Part shown: positions 32,670 through 40,504 of the stretch, piece after piece
Position numbering within the stretch: position 1 is the stretch's first letter
How the letters are laid out: each line of letters opens with the position of its first letter
Origin: an uncultured Collinsella sp.
GTDB lineage: Bacteria > Actinomycetota > Coriobacteriia > Coriobacteriales > Coriobacteriaceae
NCBI GenBank assembly: GCA_958403385.1
Contig: CATXXC010000021.1
Location: 1 to 41,016, forward strand
DNA: 41,016 nucleotides
Direction: 5' to 3'
Notes under the pieces: generated by a model
Told to the model about the DNA's origin: nothing
Database searches by the model: none
What the model saw: the letters and a program-made list of their open reading frames with translations, nothing else
Made by a program: the position numbers and the translations under genes

Positions 32670-32886
32670 TGGTCAAAAAATGCCAAATATGAGTACGGGC
32701 ACCAATTGTGTAGCATATAAATTAGACGCAATTTGACGAGTTAGGCCACATATGTCCAGTTTCGTTGGCAGACAAATGCTCATCCGTACCGTTATCCGCT
32801 GCTTTGATGTCAAATTTGCCCTCTGAAACTTCGAAAATGCTGTTACCAAAAAGGTAGCAGTACTCATATTTGGCATTTTTTGACCA
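32670..32886. repeat. Foldback element D: 27-bp perfect inverted ends
   Basis: 32670-32696 and 32860-32886 are perfect inverted copies, each beginning TGGTCAAAAAATGCCAAATA on its own strand. The 163-bp interior is A+T-rich compared with its surroundings and contains CTG-TTACC-AAAAA-GGTA-GCAG (about 32840-32860). A 67-codon frame (minus) starts in one arm and stops in the other. No transposase is present. MITE-like layout. Confidence 0.8.
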
Positions 32887-32940
32887 CTGCCCTTGAAACG
32901 GGGCGCACCCTGCGGGTTCGAATTCCTCTGCGACTAGCCC

Positions 32941-32972
32941 AAACAAAAACGGTCCCCTTTCGAGGACCGTTT
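32941..32972 (-). terminator. Terminator in the tRNA-derived mosaic
   Basis: AAACGGTCC (32947-32955) pairs with GGACCGTTT (32964-32972). On the minus strand TTTTTGTTT follows, so it would end a transcript coming from the tRNA side. Confidence 0.75.
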
Positions 32973-33125
32973 CCAATTCTATGGTGGGCGATGAGGGATG
33001 TCCGCGTGCGGCTTCGCCGCCCGCTTCCGCTGCGGCGCTTCGCGCCTTGCGTGCTGCGCTGGAAAACGCTTCGCGTTTCCTCAGCTCCGCACCCTTGCGG
33101 GTTCGAATCCCATGCACGGCGCTCT

Positions 33126-33155
33126 AACAAGAAAGGCTCCCATTGCTGGGAGCCT
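33126..33155 (-). terminator. Terminator of tRNA-Val
   Basis: AGGCTCCCA (33134-33142) and TGGGAGCCT (33147-33155), loop TTGC. On the minus strand TTCTTGTT follows, 11 bases after the tRNA 3' end. Confidence 0.85.
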
Positions 33156-33165
33156 ATCAAATCAG

Positions 33166-33241
33166 TGGTGGGCGATGAGGGATTCGAACCCCCAGCCTTG
33201 TGCGTGTAAAGCACCTGCGCTAACCGTTGCGCCAATCGCCC
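33166..33241 (-). tRNA. tRNA-Val (anticodon TAC)
   Basis: On the minus strand, the acceptor GGGCGAT (33241-33235) pairs with ATCGCCC. The D-arm is GCGCAACGGTTAGCGC, the anticodon loop TTTACAC has TAC at 34-36, and the T-arm is GGGGG-TTCGAAT-CCCTC. The discriminator A and CCA are encoded, 76 bases in all. AGTATA at 33252-33257 gives a minus-strand TATACT -10 box just upstream. Confidence 0.95.
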
Positions 33242-33428
33242 GTGCGGAGAGAGTATAGCAAAACAATCGCCCCATTCACCTCATATCCATTAAAGGTAAC
33301 CGGCGCGTGTCACAGCGGAGCTGATTCAGTTGAGATTGCCTGAACATTCCGCCCCTCTTTACGCCCTCGGGTATACTCAAAAGCTACTGATTCGATTTGA
33401 TGCCCAGCAACAGCAGAGGGGATAGTAT

Positions 33429-35309
33429 ATGTGCGGTTTTGTCGGTTTTGTCGGTGGGACGGATAACCAATCCGAGGTGCTCACCAAGATGATGGACCGC
33501 ATCGTCCATCGCGGTCCCGACATGGGCGGTCAGTTTATCGACGGCCGCGTTGCCCTGGGCTTCCGCCGCCTGTCGATCCTCGACCTGACCGAGGCTGGCG
33601 CCCAACCCATGGCCAACGAGGACGGTAGCGTCGTCATTGTCTTCAACGGCGAGATCTACAACTTCCAAGAACTCCGTTCCGAGCTCGAGGCCAAGGGCTA
33701 CAAGTTCCACTGCGGCGCCGACACCGAGAGCCTCCTACACGGCTACGAGGAGTGGGGCGAGGCCGTCCTCGATCGCCTGCGCGGTATGTACGCCTTCGTC
33801 ATCTGGGACAAAAAGAAGAACAAGCTTTTTGGCGCCCGCGACATCTTTGGCATCAAGCCGCTTTACTACTATCCCATGGCTGATGCGGGCGACGGCGCTC
33901 CGGGCGTGCTCTTTGGTTCCGAGATCAAGAGCTTCCTGGACTACCCGCACTTCCACAAGGCGGTCAACAAAAAGGCCCTGCGTCCGTACATGACGCTGCA
34001 GTATTCGGCAACCGAGGAGACCTTCTTCGAGGGTGTCTACAAGCTGCCGCCGGCGCACTACTTTACCGTCGATATCCCGACCGGCAAGATGAACATCGAG
34101 CGCTACTGGGATTGCGATTACTCTGCCGTCGAGAAGCCGTTCGAAGAGTATGTCGATGAGCTGGACGAGGTCGTGCACGAGAGCGTCGAGGCCCATCGCA
34201 TCGCCGACGTCAAGGTCGCGTCGTTCCTCTCCGGTGGCGTCGACTCCAGCTACATCGCCGCTTGCCTCATGCCCGACAAGACCTTCTCGGTGGGCTTTGA
34301 CTACAAGAACTTCAACGAGACCAACTACGCCAAGGAGCTTTCCGATAAGCTCGGCGTCGAGAACGTTCGCAAGATGATTACCGCCGACGAGTTCTTCGGT
34401 GCGCTCGAGGACATCCAGTATCACATGGACGAGCCGCAGTCCAACCTGTCTTCCGTGCCGCTGTGGTTCTTGGCCGAGATGGCCCGCAAGGACGTCACCG
34501 TCGTGCTTTCGGGCGAAGGCGCCGACGAGCTCTTTGGCGGCTACGCCTACTACGAGGACACGGTCCCGGTGCGCAAGTACAAAAAGATGGTGCCGCTGCC
34601 CATCCGTCGCGCGCTCGGTAACCTGGCGCTGCATATGCCGTACTTCAAGGGACATAACTTCCTGGTCAAGGGTGCCGAGATCCCCGAGAAGTCGTTCCTG
34701 GGACAGGCTCTGGTATGGCCGGAGCGCGAGGTCGACGGCGTGCTCAAGCCCGAGTACAACACCGGCGATGGCGCCTTCGAGCTTGCCGCTCCCATCTATG
34801 CGCGCGTGAAGGGTCAGCCCGAGCTGGTCAAGAAGCAGTACCTGGACATGAACATGTGGCTCCCGGGCGACATTCTGCTCAAGGCCGACAAGATGTGCAT
34901 GGCGCACTCGCTGGAGCTGCGCGTGCCCTTCCTGGACCGCAAAGTCATGGAGTTCGCCGAGCACATTCCCGACCGCTACCGCATCAACGAGAACGGCAAC
35001 AAACAGGTACTCCGCCACGCTGCCAACAAGTCGCTGCCCGATGAGTGGGCCACCCGTCCCAAGGTGGGCTTCCCGGTGCCGATTGTCTACTGGCTGCGCG
35101 AGCAAAAGTGGTACGACTATGTCAAGGAGTACTTCACCGCGCCGTGGGCAAGCGAGTTCTTCGATACCGACGAGCTCATGCACCTGCTCGATCTGCACTT
35201 TGCGGGCAAGGGCGATTTCCAGCGCAAGATCTATACGCCGCTCGTGTTCCTGGTGTGGTACAAGCGCTTCTTTATCGATGAGGACCAGCCCGCTGTTCAG
35301 GCTGCCTAG
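33429..35309 (+). CDS. asnB: Asparagine synthetase (glutamine-hydrolysing)
   Basis: Makes asparagine from aspartate, ATP and glutamine. The 626-residue protein starts with the N-terminal nucleophile Cys2 (MCGFVGFVGG), then the glutaminase domain (RGPDMGG, FNGEIYNFQELR). The synthetase half has the ATP pyrophosphatase loop SGGVDSS at 268-274, and VVLSGEGADELFGGY later. Length is typical for AsnB. The site AGAGGGGA precedes the ATG. A TATACT -10-like sequence at 33372 lacks a matching -35. A strong terminator follows 25 bp after the stop. Its product could also be used in peptidoglycan or in tRNA-linked reactions; I cannot tell. Confidence 0.93.
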   Translation: MCGFVGFVGGTDNQSEVLTKMMDRIVHRGPDMGGQFIDGRVALGFRRLSILDLTEAGAQPMANEDGSVVIVFNGEIYNFQELRSELEAKGYKFHCGADTESLLHGYEEWGEAVLDRLRGMYAFVIWDKKKNKLFGARDIFGIKPLYYYPMADAGDGAPGVLFGSEIKSFLDYPHFHKAVNKKALRPYMTLQYSATEETFFEGVYKLPPAHYFTVDIPTGKMNIERYWDCDYSAVEKPFEEYVDELDEVVHESVEAHRIADVKVASFLSGGVDSSYIAACLMPDKTFSVGFDYKNFNETNYAKELSDKLGVENVRKMITADEFFGALEDIQYHMDEPQSNLSSVPLWFLAEMARKDVTVVLSGEGADELFGGYAYYEDTVPVRKYKKMVPLPIRRALGNLALHMPYFKGHNFLVKGAEIPEKSFLGQALVWPEREVDGVLKPEYNTGDGAFELAAPIYARVKGQPELVKKQYLDMNMWLPGDILLKADKMCMAHSLELRVPFLDRKVMEFAEHIPDRYRINENGNKQVLRHAANKSLPDEWATRPKVGFPVPIVYWLREQKWYDYVKEYFTAPWASEFFDTDELMHLLDLHFAGKGDFQRKIYTPLVFLVWYKRFFIDEDQPAVQAA

Positions 35310-35334
35310 CCTCGGCTTACGAACGCCTGCGCGT

Positions 35335-35360
35335 AACGGCTCCTCCGGGAGCCGTTTTTG
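35335..35360 (+). terminator. Terminator after asnB
   Basis: AACGGCTCC (35335-35343) pairs with GGAGCCGTT (35348-35356), followed by TTTG. Confidence 0.9.
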
Positions 35361-35421
35361 CGTGGGTGCGTTTCAGTTACTATAAAAACTGTCCCTGCCA
35401 AATGGCTGAGAAAGGTGAAAG

Positions 35422-36984
35422 ATGCACCATTCGGATTCCGCGACCGTGACCACGGTCGATACGCTTGCCAAGCTTCTCGATGCGTGCGGCGAGCTGCGCG
35501 CATCAGAGCAGGTTGACGAGCGTGCCGTGACCGGCTGCTCGTTTGATTCGCGCGCGGTCTCGGCAGGTGACGTGTTCTTTTGCAAAGGCGCTGCCTTTAA
35601 GCCCGCGTTTTTGAGCATGGCGCTCGATGCGGGCGCCGTCGCATTTGTGTGCGAAGAGTCGCTGGTCGAGTCTCTGGAGCCGCTGGCGCAGGAGAGCGGT
35701 GCTGCGATGCTGGTTGTTGATAGCGTTCGCACGGCCATGGCCCTGTTGCCGCCGGAGGTCTACGACCGTCCCGACCACGACGTCAAGATCGTGGGCATCA
35801 CCGGTACCAAGGGAAAGACCACGGCCGCTTTTATGCTCCAGTCGATTATCAAAGCGGCGGGCGAGTCCTGCGGCATGATCGGCTCGGTGAGTACCGACGA
35901 TGGTATCGAGTGCTACGAGAGCACCAACACCACGCCCGAGGCCCCCGAGGTTTGGCGCCATATCGCCAACTGCCGCACGTCCGGTCGCCAGTCCATGGTC
36001 ATGGAGGTCTCGAGCCAGGCGCTCAAGTACCAACGCGTCGAGAATCTGCCGTTTGACGTGGCGTGCTTCCTCAACATCGGCCGCGACCACATCTCGCCGA
36101 TCGAACACCCCACGTTTGAGGATTATTTTGAGAGCAAGCTTAGGATCTTTGACCAGGCAAAGACCGCCGTGGTGAATCTGGGCACCGATGAGGTTGACCG
36201 TGTGCTAGAGGCAGCGTCGACGGCCGAGCGCTTGGTGACCGTTGGCGTCGAGCATCCCGAGGCAAGCCTGTGGGCGAGCGATGTCCGCATGCTCGGCTTT
36301 AACATCGAGTTCAACTTGCACGGCATGAGCGCCGACGAGCCCGAGGCGGGGGAGAAGGTCCTGCTGGGTATCGCGGGCGACTTTAACGTGGAAAACGCGC
36401 TGGTCGCTATCGCCGCTGCGCGCGAGATCGGCATCGGTATCGAGGCTATCAAGAAGGGCCTCTCCAAACTGCGTGTGCCGGGCCGCATGGGGGTCGTGGA
36501 GTCGAAGGACGGCCGCGTGATCTGCGTCGTTGACTATGCGCACAACCAGCTTTCGTTCCGTTCGCTTTTCTCGTCGGTCAAGCGCGCGTTTCCCGCTAGC
36601 CCCGTCATTGCGCTGTTTGGCGCCGCCGGCGGCAAGGCGCAGGAGCGCCGCGAGCAATTGCCACGCGAGGCCGCACCGTATTCCGACCTGATGATCTTTA
36701 CGAACGAGGATCCAGCTCACGAGGACCCGATGAAGGTCTGTCGCGAGCTTGCCGAGCATGTTCCCGACGATACGCCGAACAAGATCATCCTCGACCGCGA
36801 AGCCGCTGTGCATGCGGCGTTCAAGGCGGCGCGCGAGGAGTACGTCAACCCCGATGCTCCCACCATTGTCTTGCTGCTGGCAAAGGGTGACGAGGAGCTC
36901 ATGCACGTGGGCGACGAGTTCGTGCCCATCGAGAGCGACCTTTCGCTGGCCAATCGCCTGATCGATGTTACCCAGTTTGACTAA
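35422..36984 (+). CDS. murE: UDP-N-acetylmuramoyl-tripeptide synthetase (MurE family)
   Basis: Adds the third amino acid to UDP-MurNAc-L-Ala-D-Glu, in the cytoplasm. The 520-residue protein contains P-loop GITGTKGKTT at 125-134, the TNTTPEAPE substrate loop, the likely carbamylated Lys239 in FESKLRIFD, and the C-terminal domain. Where diaminopimelate-adding MurE has DNPR, this protein has EDPA (429-432, in TNEDPAHEDP). That argues against diaminopimelate and for L-lysine, ornithine or another diamino acid. An ATP-grasp fused or second MurE cannot be seen. GAAAGG lies before the ATG. A TTTTTG-17-TACTAT pair (35355-35383) is a weak promoter candidate. Confidence 0.85.
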   Translation: MHHSDSATVTTVDTLAKLLDACGELRASEQVDERAVTGCSFDSRAVSAGDVFFCKGAAFKPAFLSMALDAGAVAFVCEESLVESLEPLAQESGAAMLVVDSVRTAMALLPPEVYDRPDHDVKIVGITGTKGKTTAAFMLQSIIKAAGESCGMIGSVSTDDGIECYESTNTTPEAPEVWRHIANCRTSGRQSMVMEVSSQALKYQRVENLPFDVACFLNIGRDHISPIEHPTFEDYFESKLRIFDQAKTAVVNLGTDEVDRVLEAASTAERLVTVGVEHPEASLWASDVRMLGFNIEFNLHGMSADEPEAGEKVLLGIAGDFNVENALVAIAAAREIGIGIEAIKKGLSKLRVPGRMGVVESKDGRVICVVDYAHNQLSFRSLFSSVKRAFPASPVIALFGAAGGKAQERREQLPREAAPYSDLMIFTNEDPAHEDPMKVCRELAEHVPDDTPNKIILDREAAVHAAFKAAREEYVNPDAPTIVLLLAKGDEELMHVGDEFVPIESDLSLANRLIDVTQFD

Positions 36985-37090
36985 TGAACCATGATGGCGG
37001 CGGCGCCCTGAGTGCGCTGTCGCCATAAGCGTGTTCCCTCAATCAAAACATGCCGTCCAAGTCCAAACCCTTCTACGTAATGGAGTGACC

Positions 37091-38002
37091 ATGTCCCACA
37101 ATACCCTGCCGACCGTCGCTGAGCTTTCGGGCGAGATGCGCGAGCGCTTGGCCAAGGTCAAGTACGTCTTTACCGACCTGGATGCCACGATGCTTGCACC
37201 CGGCTCGTGCGTGCTGCGCGACAACGACGGCAACCCCTCGACCAAACTCGTCGAGGCCGTCGTGGCGCTCGCTCGCGCTGGTATTCAGGTGGTTCCCACC
37301 TCTGGCCGCAACCGTACCATGATCCACGAGGACGCGCGCGTGCTCGGTCTCAACTCCTACATCGGCGAGATGGGCGGCCTGGTCATGTACGACCTCAAAG
37401 CCAACGATTGGGAGTATCTGACCGGCGACATGCCCTACGACCCCTCTTGCGGGCTCACGCCGCACCAGGTGATCGAGCAGACCGGCGTGTGCGAGAAGAT
37501 CCTCGCCCGCTGGCCGCACAAGATCGAGTATCACAACGACATGTCGACCGGCTACAAGTACCGTGAGGTCACCGTCGGCATGCGCGGCGATGTGCCCGAC
37601 GATGAGGTTCAGGCCATCCTGGACGAGGCCGGCTGCGGCCTGGTGTGGGCCTGCAACGGTCACCTGACGCATCTGTCCAAGCCGACGACGCTCGAGCTCG
37701 ATCGCGTCGAGGACGGTCGCGCATTCAACATCAACCCCGCGGGCCTCAACAAAGGCGTCGCCATTGCGCGCTTCTGCGAGCACCTAGGGATCGAGCGCGA
37801 GGAGACGCTCGCGCTCGGCGATTCCGAGTCCGACTTCTACATGGCCGATCACGTGGGCACGTTCTGCCTGGTCGAGAATGGCCTGACGAGCGCCGGCGCG
37901 CCCGAGTTCCTGGCTGCTTGCGAGAACGCTTTCGTTACGCGTGGCAAAATTGTCGACGGTTGGGCGGCGACGGCAGAGCTGCTGGTCGCGGCGCGTTCGT
38001 AG
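37091..38002 (+). CDS. HAD superfamily hydrolase (Cof/SPP-like)
   Basis: A 303-residue cytoplasmic phosphatase of the haloacid dehalogenase superfamily. Motif I is DLDAT at 29-33 (nucleophile Asp29), a cap of the type-II kind lies in the middle, and motif IV reads LALGDSESDFYMADHVG. Substrate unknown; phosphosugars are typical for such enzymes. I start at the ATG at 37091, five bases after GGAG; a GTG at 37031 is in frame but has no site. It lies between murE and murI. Confidence 0.8.
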   Translation: MSHNTLPTVAELSGEMRERLAKVKYVFTDLDATMLAPGSCVLRDNDGNPSTKLVEAVVALARAGIQVVPTSGRNRTMIHEDARVLGLNSYIGEMGGLVMYDLKANDWEYLTGDMPYDPSCGLTPHQVIEQTGVCEKILARWPHKIEYHNDMSTGYKYREVTVGMRGDVPDDEVQAILDEAGCGLVWACNGHLTHLSKPTTLELDRVEDGRAFNINPAGLNKGVAIARFCEHLGIEREETLALGDSESDFYMADHVGTFCLVENGLTSAGAPEFLAACENAFVTRGKIVDGWAATAELLVAARS

Positions 38003-38053
38003 CGCGCCGCCGCCGCACTTGGACATGTCTTTTCGAGAGAGACTGGTGAGGTA

Positions 38054-38938
38054 ATGTCCGATATCGAGAATTCGGCAGGCGACACGCGCCCGATTGGCGT
38101 GTTCGATTCTGGTTTGGGCGGTCTGACGGTTGCGCGCGCCATCGCGACGGCGCTGCCGCACGAGTCCGTCTACTACTTTGGCGACACCAAGCGCTGTCCT
38201 TACGGCACGCGTACCGAGGATGAGGTGCGCTCGTTTGCGTTGCAGGCGGGTCGTTGGCTTTCGAAGCACGACGTCAAGATTATGGTCATCGCCTGCAACA
38301 CGGCGACCGCTGCGGCCTTGCGTCTGGCCCAGCAGGTGCTCGACGTTCCCGTCATCGGTGTGATCGCGCCGGGTGCCCGTGCAGCAATCAACAGCACCCG
38401 CTCGCGTCGCGTGGGCGTGCTCGCCACCAACCTCACCATTCGCTCGGGCGCCTACACGCGCGCCATTCAGGATCTAGATGCCGGCGTCGATGTATACGGC
38501 TGTCCTGCCTCGAGCTTTGTCGAGGTTGTCGAACACGAGCTTGCCTCGGGTGCACATCTGCAGGAACAGTGGCTTGAGAACGAGGATATCTTCGATACGC
38601 CTGCCGTGCGTGCGCTGGTGGGTGCCACGGTTGAGCCGCTGCGCGACCACGGTATCGATACCGTGGTGCTCGGCTGTACGCATTTCCCGCTGTTGGTGGG
38701 ACCTATCCGCCATGCGCTGGGGCCTGGGGTGCGCGTCGTGAGCTCCGCCGAGGAGACCACGCGCGAGCTGACCGATATCCTCACGCGCCGCGAGCAGCTG
38801 GCGGGCGACGCCGCCGAGCCGCAGCATCGTTTTGCCACGACGGCCGATAACATTGCCGAGTTTGCGGTGGCGGGTAGCTTTATCTTTGGCCAGCCGCTCA
38901 AGAGCATTGAGCATATCGATATCGACGAACTGAAATAG
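38054..38938 (+). CDS. murI: Glutamate racemase
   Basis: Provides D-glutamate for peptidoglycan. The 294-residue enzyme has the N-terminal FDSGLGGLTVAR, catalytic Cys81 in ACNTAT and Cys208 in GCTHFPLL, and YFGDTKRCPYGTR. Both catalytic cysteines are present. GGTGAGG precedes the ATG. It sits downstream of murE and the HAD gene, with short gaps, and may share their transcript. Confidence 0.95.
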   Translation: MSDIENSAGDTRPIGVFDSGLGGLTVARAIATALPHESVYYFGDTKRCPYGTRTEDEVRSFALQAGRWLSKHDVKIMVIACNTATAAALRLAQQVLDVPVIGVIAPGARAAINSTRSRRVGVLATNLTIRSGAYTRAIQDLDAGVDVYGCPASSFVEVVEHELASGAHLQEQWLENEDIFDTPAVRALVGATVEPLRDHGIDTVVLGCTHFPLLVGPIRHALGPGVRVVSSAEETTRELTDILTRREQLAGDAAEPQHRFATTADNIAEFAVAGSFIFGQPLKSIEHIDIDELK

Positions 38939-38993
38939 ATACAAGGTCACCGACCAAAGGCTCACGTTCACCTTTTGCCGAAAGGATATTTCT

Positions 38994-39719
38994 ATGGAGT
39001 ATATGCAGGTCAACCGCGCCAACGGCCGTGCCGCCAATGAGCTGCGCCCCGTCAAGCTCACTCGTGGCGTCATGAAGCACGCCCACGGCTCGTGTTTGGC
39101 CGAGTTCGGTGACACGCGCGTGCTGTGCGCCGCCACTATCGAGGAGGGCGTGCCGGGCTGGCGAAAGGGAGCTAAGGCCGGCTGGGTGACCGCGGAATAC
39201 GCCATGCTGCCGGCGTCGACCGGCAAGCGCTGCAAGCGCGAGCACGCCAACCGCAAGGGCCGCTCCATGGAGATCGAGCGCCTCATCGGTCGCAGCCTGC
39301 GTACCGTCGTCAATATGAAGGCACTCGGCGAGTACACCGTTACCGTCGACTGCGACGTGATTCAGGCCGATGGCGGCACGCGTACAGCGAGCATCACCGG
39401 CGCCTGGGTGGCGCTGCGCGACGCCCTCGCCATGTGGGTCGAGGCGGGCAAGATCGAGCGCATCCCGCTTATCGGCCAGGTGGCTGCCATCTCCATGGGC
39501 GTTGCCGACGGCAATACGCTGCTTGACCTCGATTATTCCGAGGACAGCCATGCCGAGGTCGACATGAACCTCGTCGCCACCGACACCGGCGAGATGATCG
39601 AGCTCCAGGGCACCGGCGAGCAGGCGCCCTTTGACCGCAAACGCCTCAACGCCCTGCTCGACCTGGGCGACAAGGGTATCGCCGAGCTCATCGAGCTTCA
39701 GCGCCAAGCCATCGCCTAA
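38994..39719 (+). CDS. rph: Ribonuclease PH
   Basis: Phosphorolytic 3'-5' exoribonuclease that trims tRNA 3' ends. The 241-residue product opens with RANGRAANELRPVKLTRG, then WVTAEYAMLPASTGKR and ADGGTRTASITGAW, the phosphate-binding and active-site segments. Length is normal. GAAAGG precedes the ATG. Neighbouring rdgB and dtd are commonly clustered with rph. A stem-loop element overlaps its stop codon. Confidence 0.95.
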   Translation: MEYMQVNRANGRAANELRPVKLTRGVMKHAHGSCLAEFGDTRVLCAATIEEGVPGWRKGAKAGWVTAEYAMLPASTGKRCKREHANRKGRSMEIERLIGRSLRTVVNMKALGEYTVTVDCDVIQADGGTRTASITGAWVALRDALAMWVEAGKIERIPLIGQVAAISMGVADGNTLLDLDYSEDSHAEVDMNLVATDTGEMIELQGTGEQAPFDRKRLNALLDLGDKGIAELIELQRQAIA

Positions 39720-39765
39720 CCTGCCAAAAGGGACAGGTTTATTTTGGTAGGTTTTATCTGCTGAA
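39718..39765 (+). repeat. Stem-loop with GGGACAGG core after rph (element 6)
   Basis: AACCTGCCAAAA (39718-39729, overlapping the stop codon) pairs with TTTTGGTAGGTT (39742-39753), one G-T pair. The loop is GGGACAGGTTTA. TTATCTGC follows, as in element 4. Confidence 0.75.
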
Positions 39766-39859
39766 ATGCTGCGTTGAAAGGTCCGATCGCCTGAGAGGGG
39801 AGAGGTCAAGTGCCCAAACGCCCCTCACGCGGCTTGCTATAGAGACAAGGAGGCCAGTC

Positions 39860-40501
39860 ATGGCACTTGAGAAGATTGACATCGACACCCTCGACCCGGC
39901 GGCGACCATCGTCGTGGCAACCGGAAACGCTCATAAGCTCACCGAGATCGAGGCCATTTTGGGCAAGGTCATGCCCGAGGTGCGCTTTGTGGCGCTCGGC
40001 CAGCTGGGTGATTTTGAGGATCCCGAGGAAAACGGCACGACGTTTTTGGAGAACGCCATCATCAAGGCCCAAGCCGCGGTTGAGGAGACGGGCCTTATGG
40101 CCATTGCCGACGATTCGGGCTTGGTCGTCGACGCGCTGGACGGTGAGCCCGGTGTGTATAGCGCGCGCTATGCGGGCGTGCACGGCGACGATGCCGCCAA
40201 CAACGCCAAGCTTCTCGTTAACCTGGAAGGCGTGGCGGACGAGGATCGCACCGCGCGCTTTATGAGCGTCGTCGCGCTCATCGACACGGACGGTCTGGTT
40301 ACCTATGGCGAGGGCGCCTGCGAGGGCGTTATCGCGCACGAGGGCCGCGGCGACCATGGTTTTGGCTATGACCCGCTGTTCCTGCCGGTCGACACGCCGG
40401 GCAAGACCATGGCCGAGCTGACGGCTGACGAGAAGAACGCCATCAGCCATCGTTTCCACGCGCTCGAGCATCTGTCCGCCAAGCTGACGGGCGAGGAGTA
40501 G
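39860..40501 (+). CDS. rdgB: Non-canonical purine NTP pyrophosphatase (RdgB/HAM1)
   Basis: Hydrolyses dITP, XTP and similar nucleotides to monophosphates. The 213-residue protein has the family motifs TGNAHKLTEIEAIL near the start, ADDSGLVVDALDGEPGVYSARYAG in the centre and GFGYDPLFLP. The ribosome site AAGGAGG lies before the ATG. It is three bases upstream of dtd. Confidence 0.93.
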   Translation: MALEKIDIDTLDPAATIVVATGNAHKLTEIEAILGKVMPEVRFVALGQLGDFEDPEENGTTFLENAIIKAQAAVEETGLMAIADDSGLVVDALDGEPGVYSARYAGVHGDDAANNAKLLVNLEGVADEDRTARFMSVVALIDTDGLVTYGEGACEGVIAHEGRGDHGFGYDPLFLPVDTPGKTMAELTADEKNAISHRFHALEHLSAKLTGEE

Positions 40502-40504
40502 ACC

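Larger units (their letters stand above)
32887..33165 (-). repeat. tRNA-derived mosaic with 184-bp period
   Basis: No gene. GCACCCTGCGGGTTCGAATTCC (32905-) and GCACCCTTGCGGGTTCGAATCC (33089-) are near copies; TGGTGGGCGATGAGGGAT at 32982-32999 equals the 3' end of tRNA-Val at 33166-33183. Both pairs are about 184 bp apart. Each copy has a hairpin terminator between the two motifs. Three hairpins with TTC loops lie between (33008-33020, 33034-33046, 33064-33078). Together they look like a decayed tandem unit. Confidence 0.55.

Noticed and set aside
32905..33130. Additional complete tRNA genes signalled by GGGTTCGAAT
   Set aside because: No matching acceptor, D-arm or anticodon arm could be built around either motif; only T-arm-like pieces.
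32722..33235. Minus-strand frames reading through tRNA-Val and its mosaic (131 and 123 codons)
   Set aside because: Their GIRTR/DSNP-type motifs are the translation of T-arm sequence; this is an RNA gene and its fragments.
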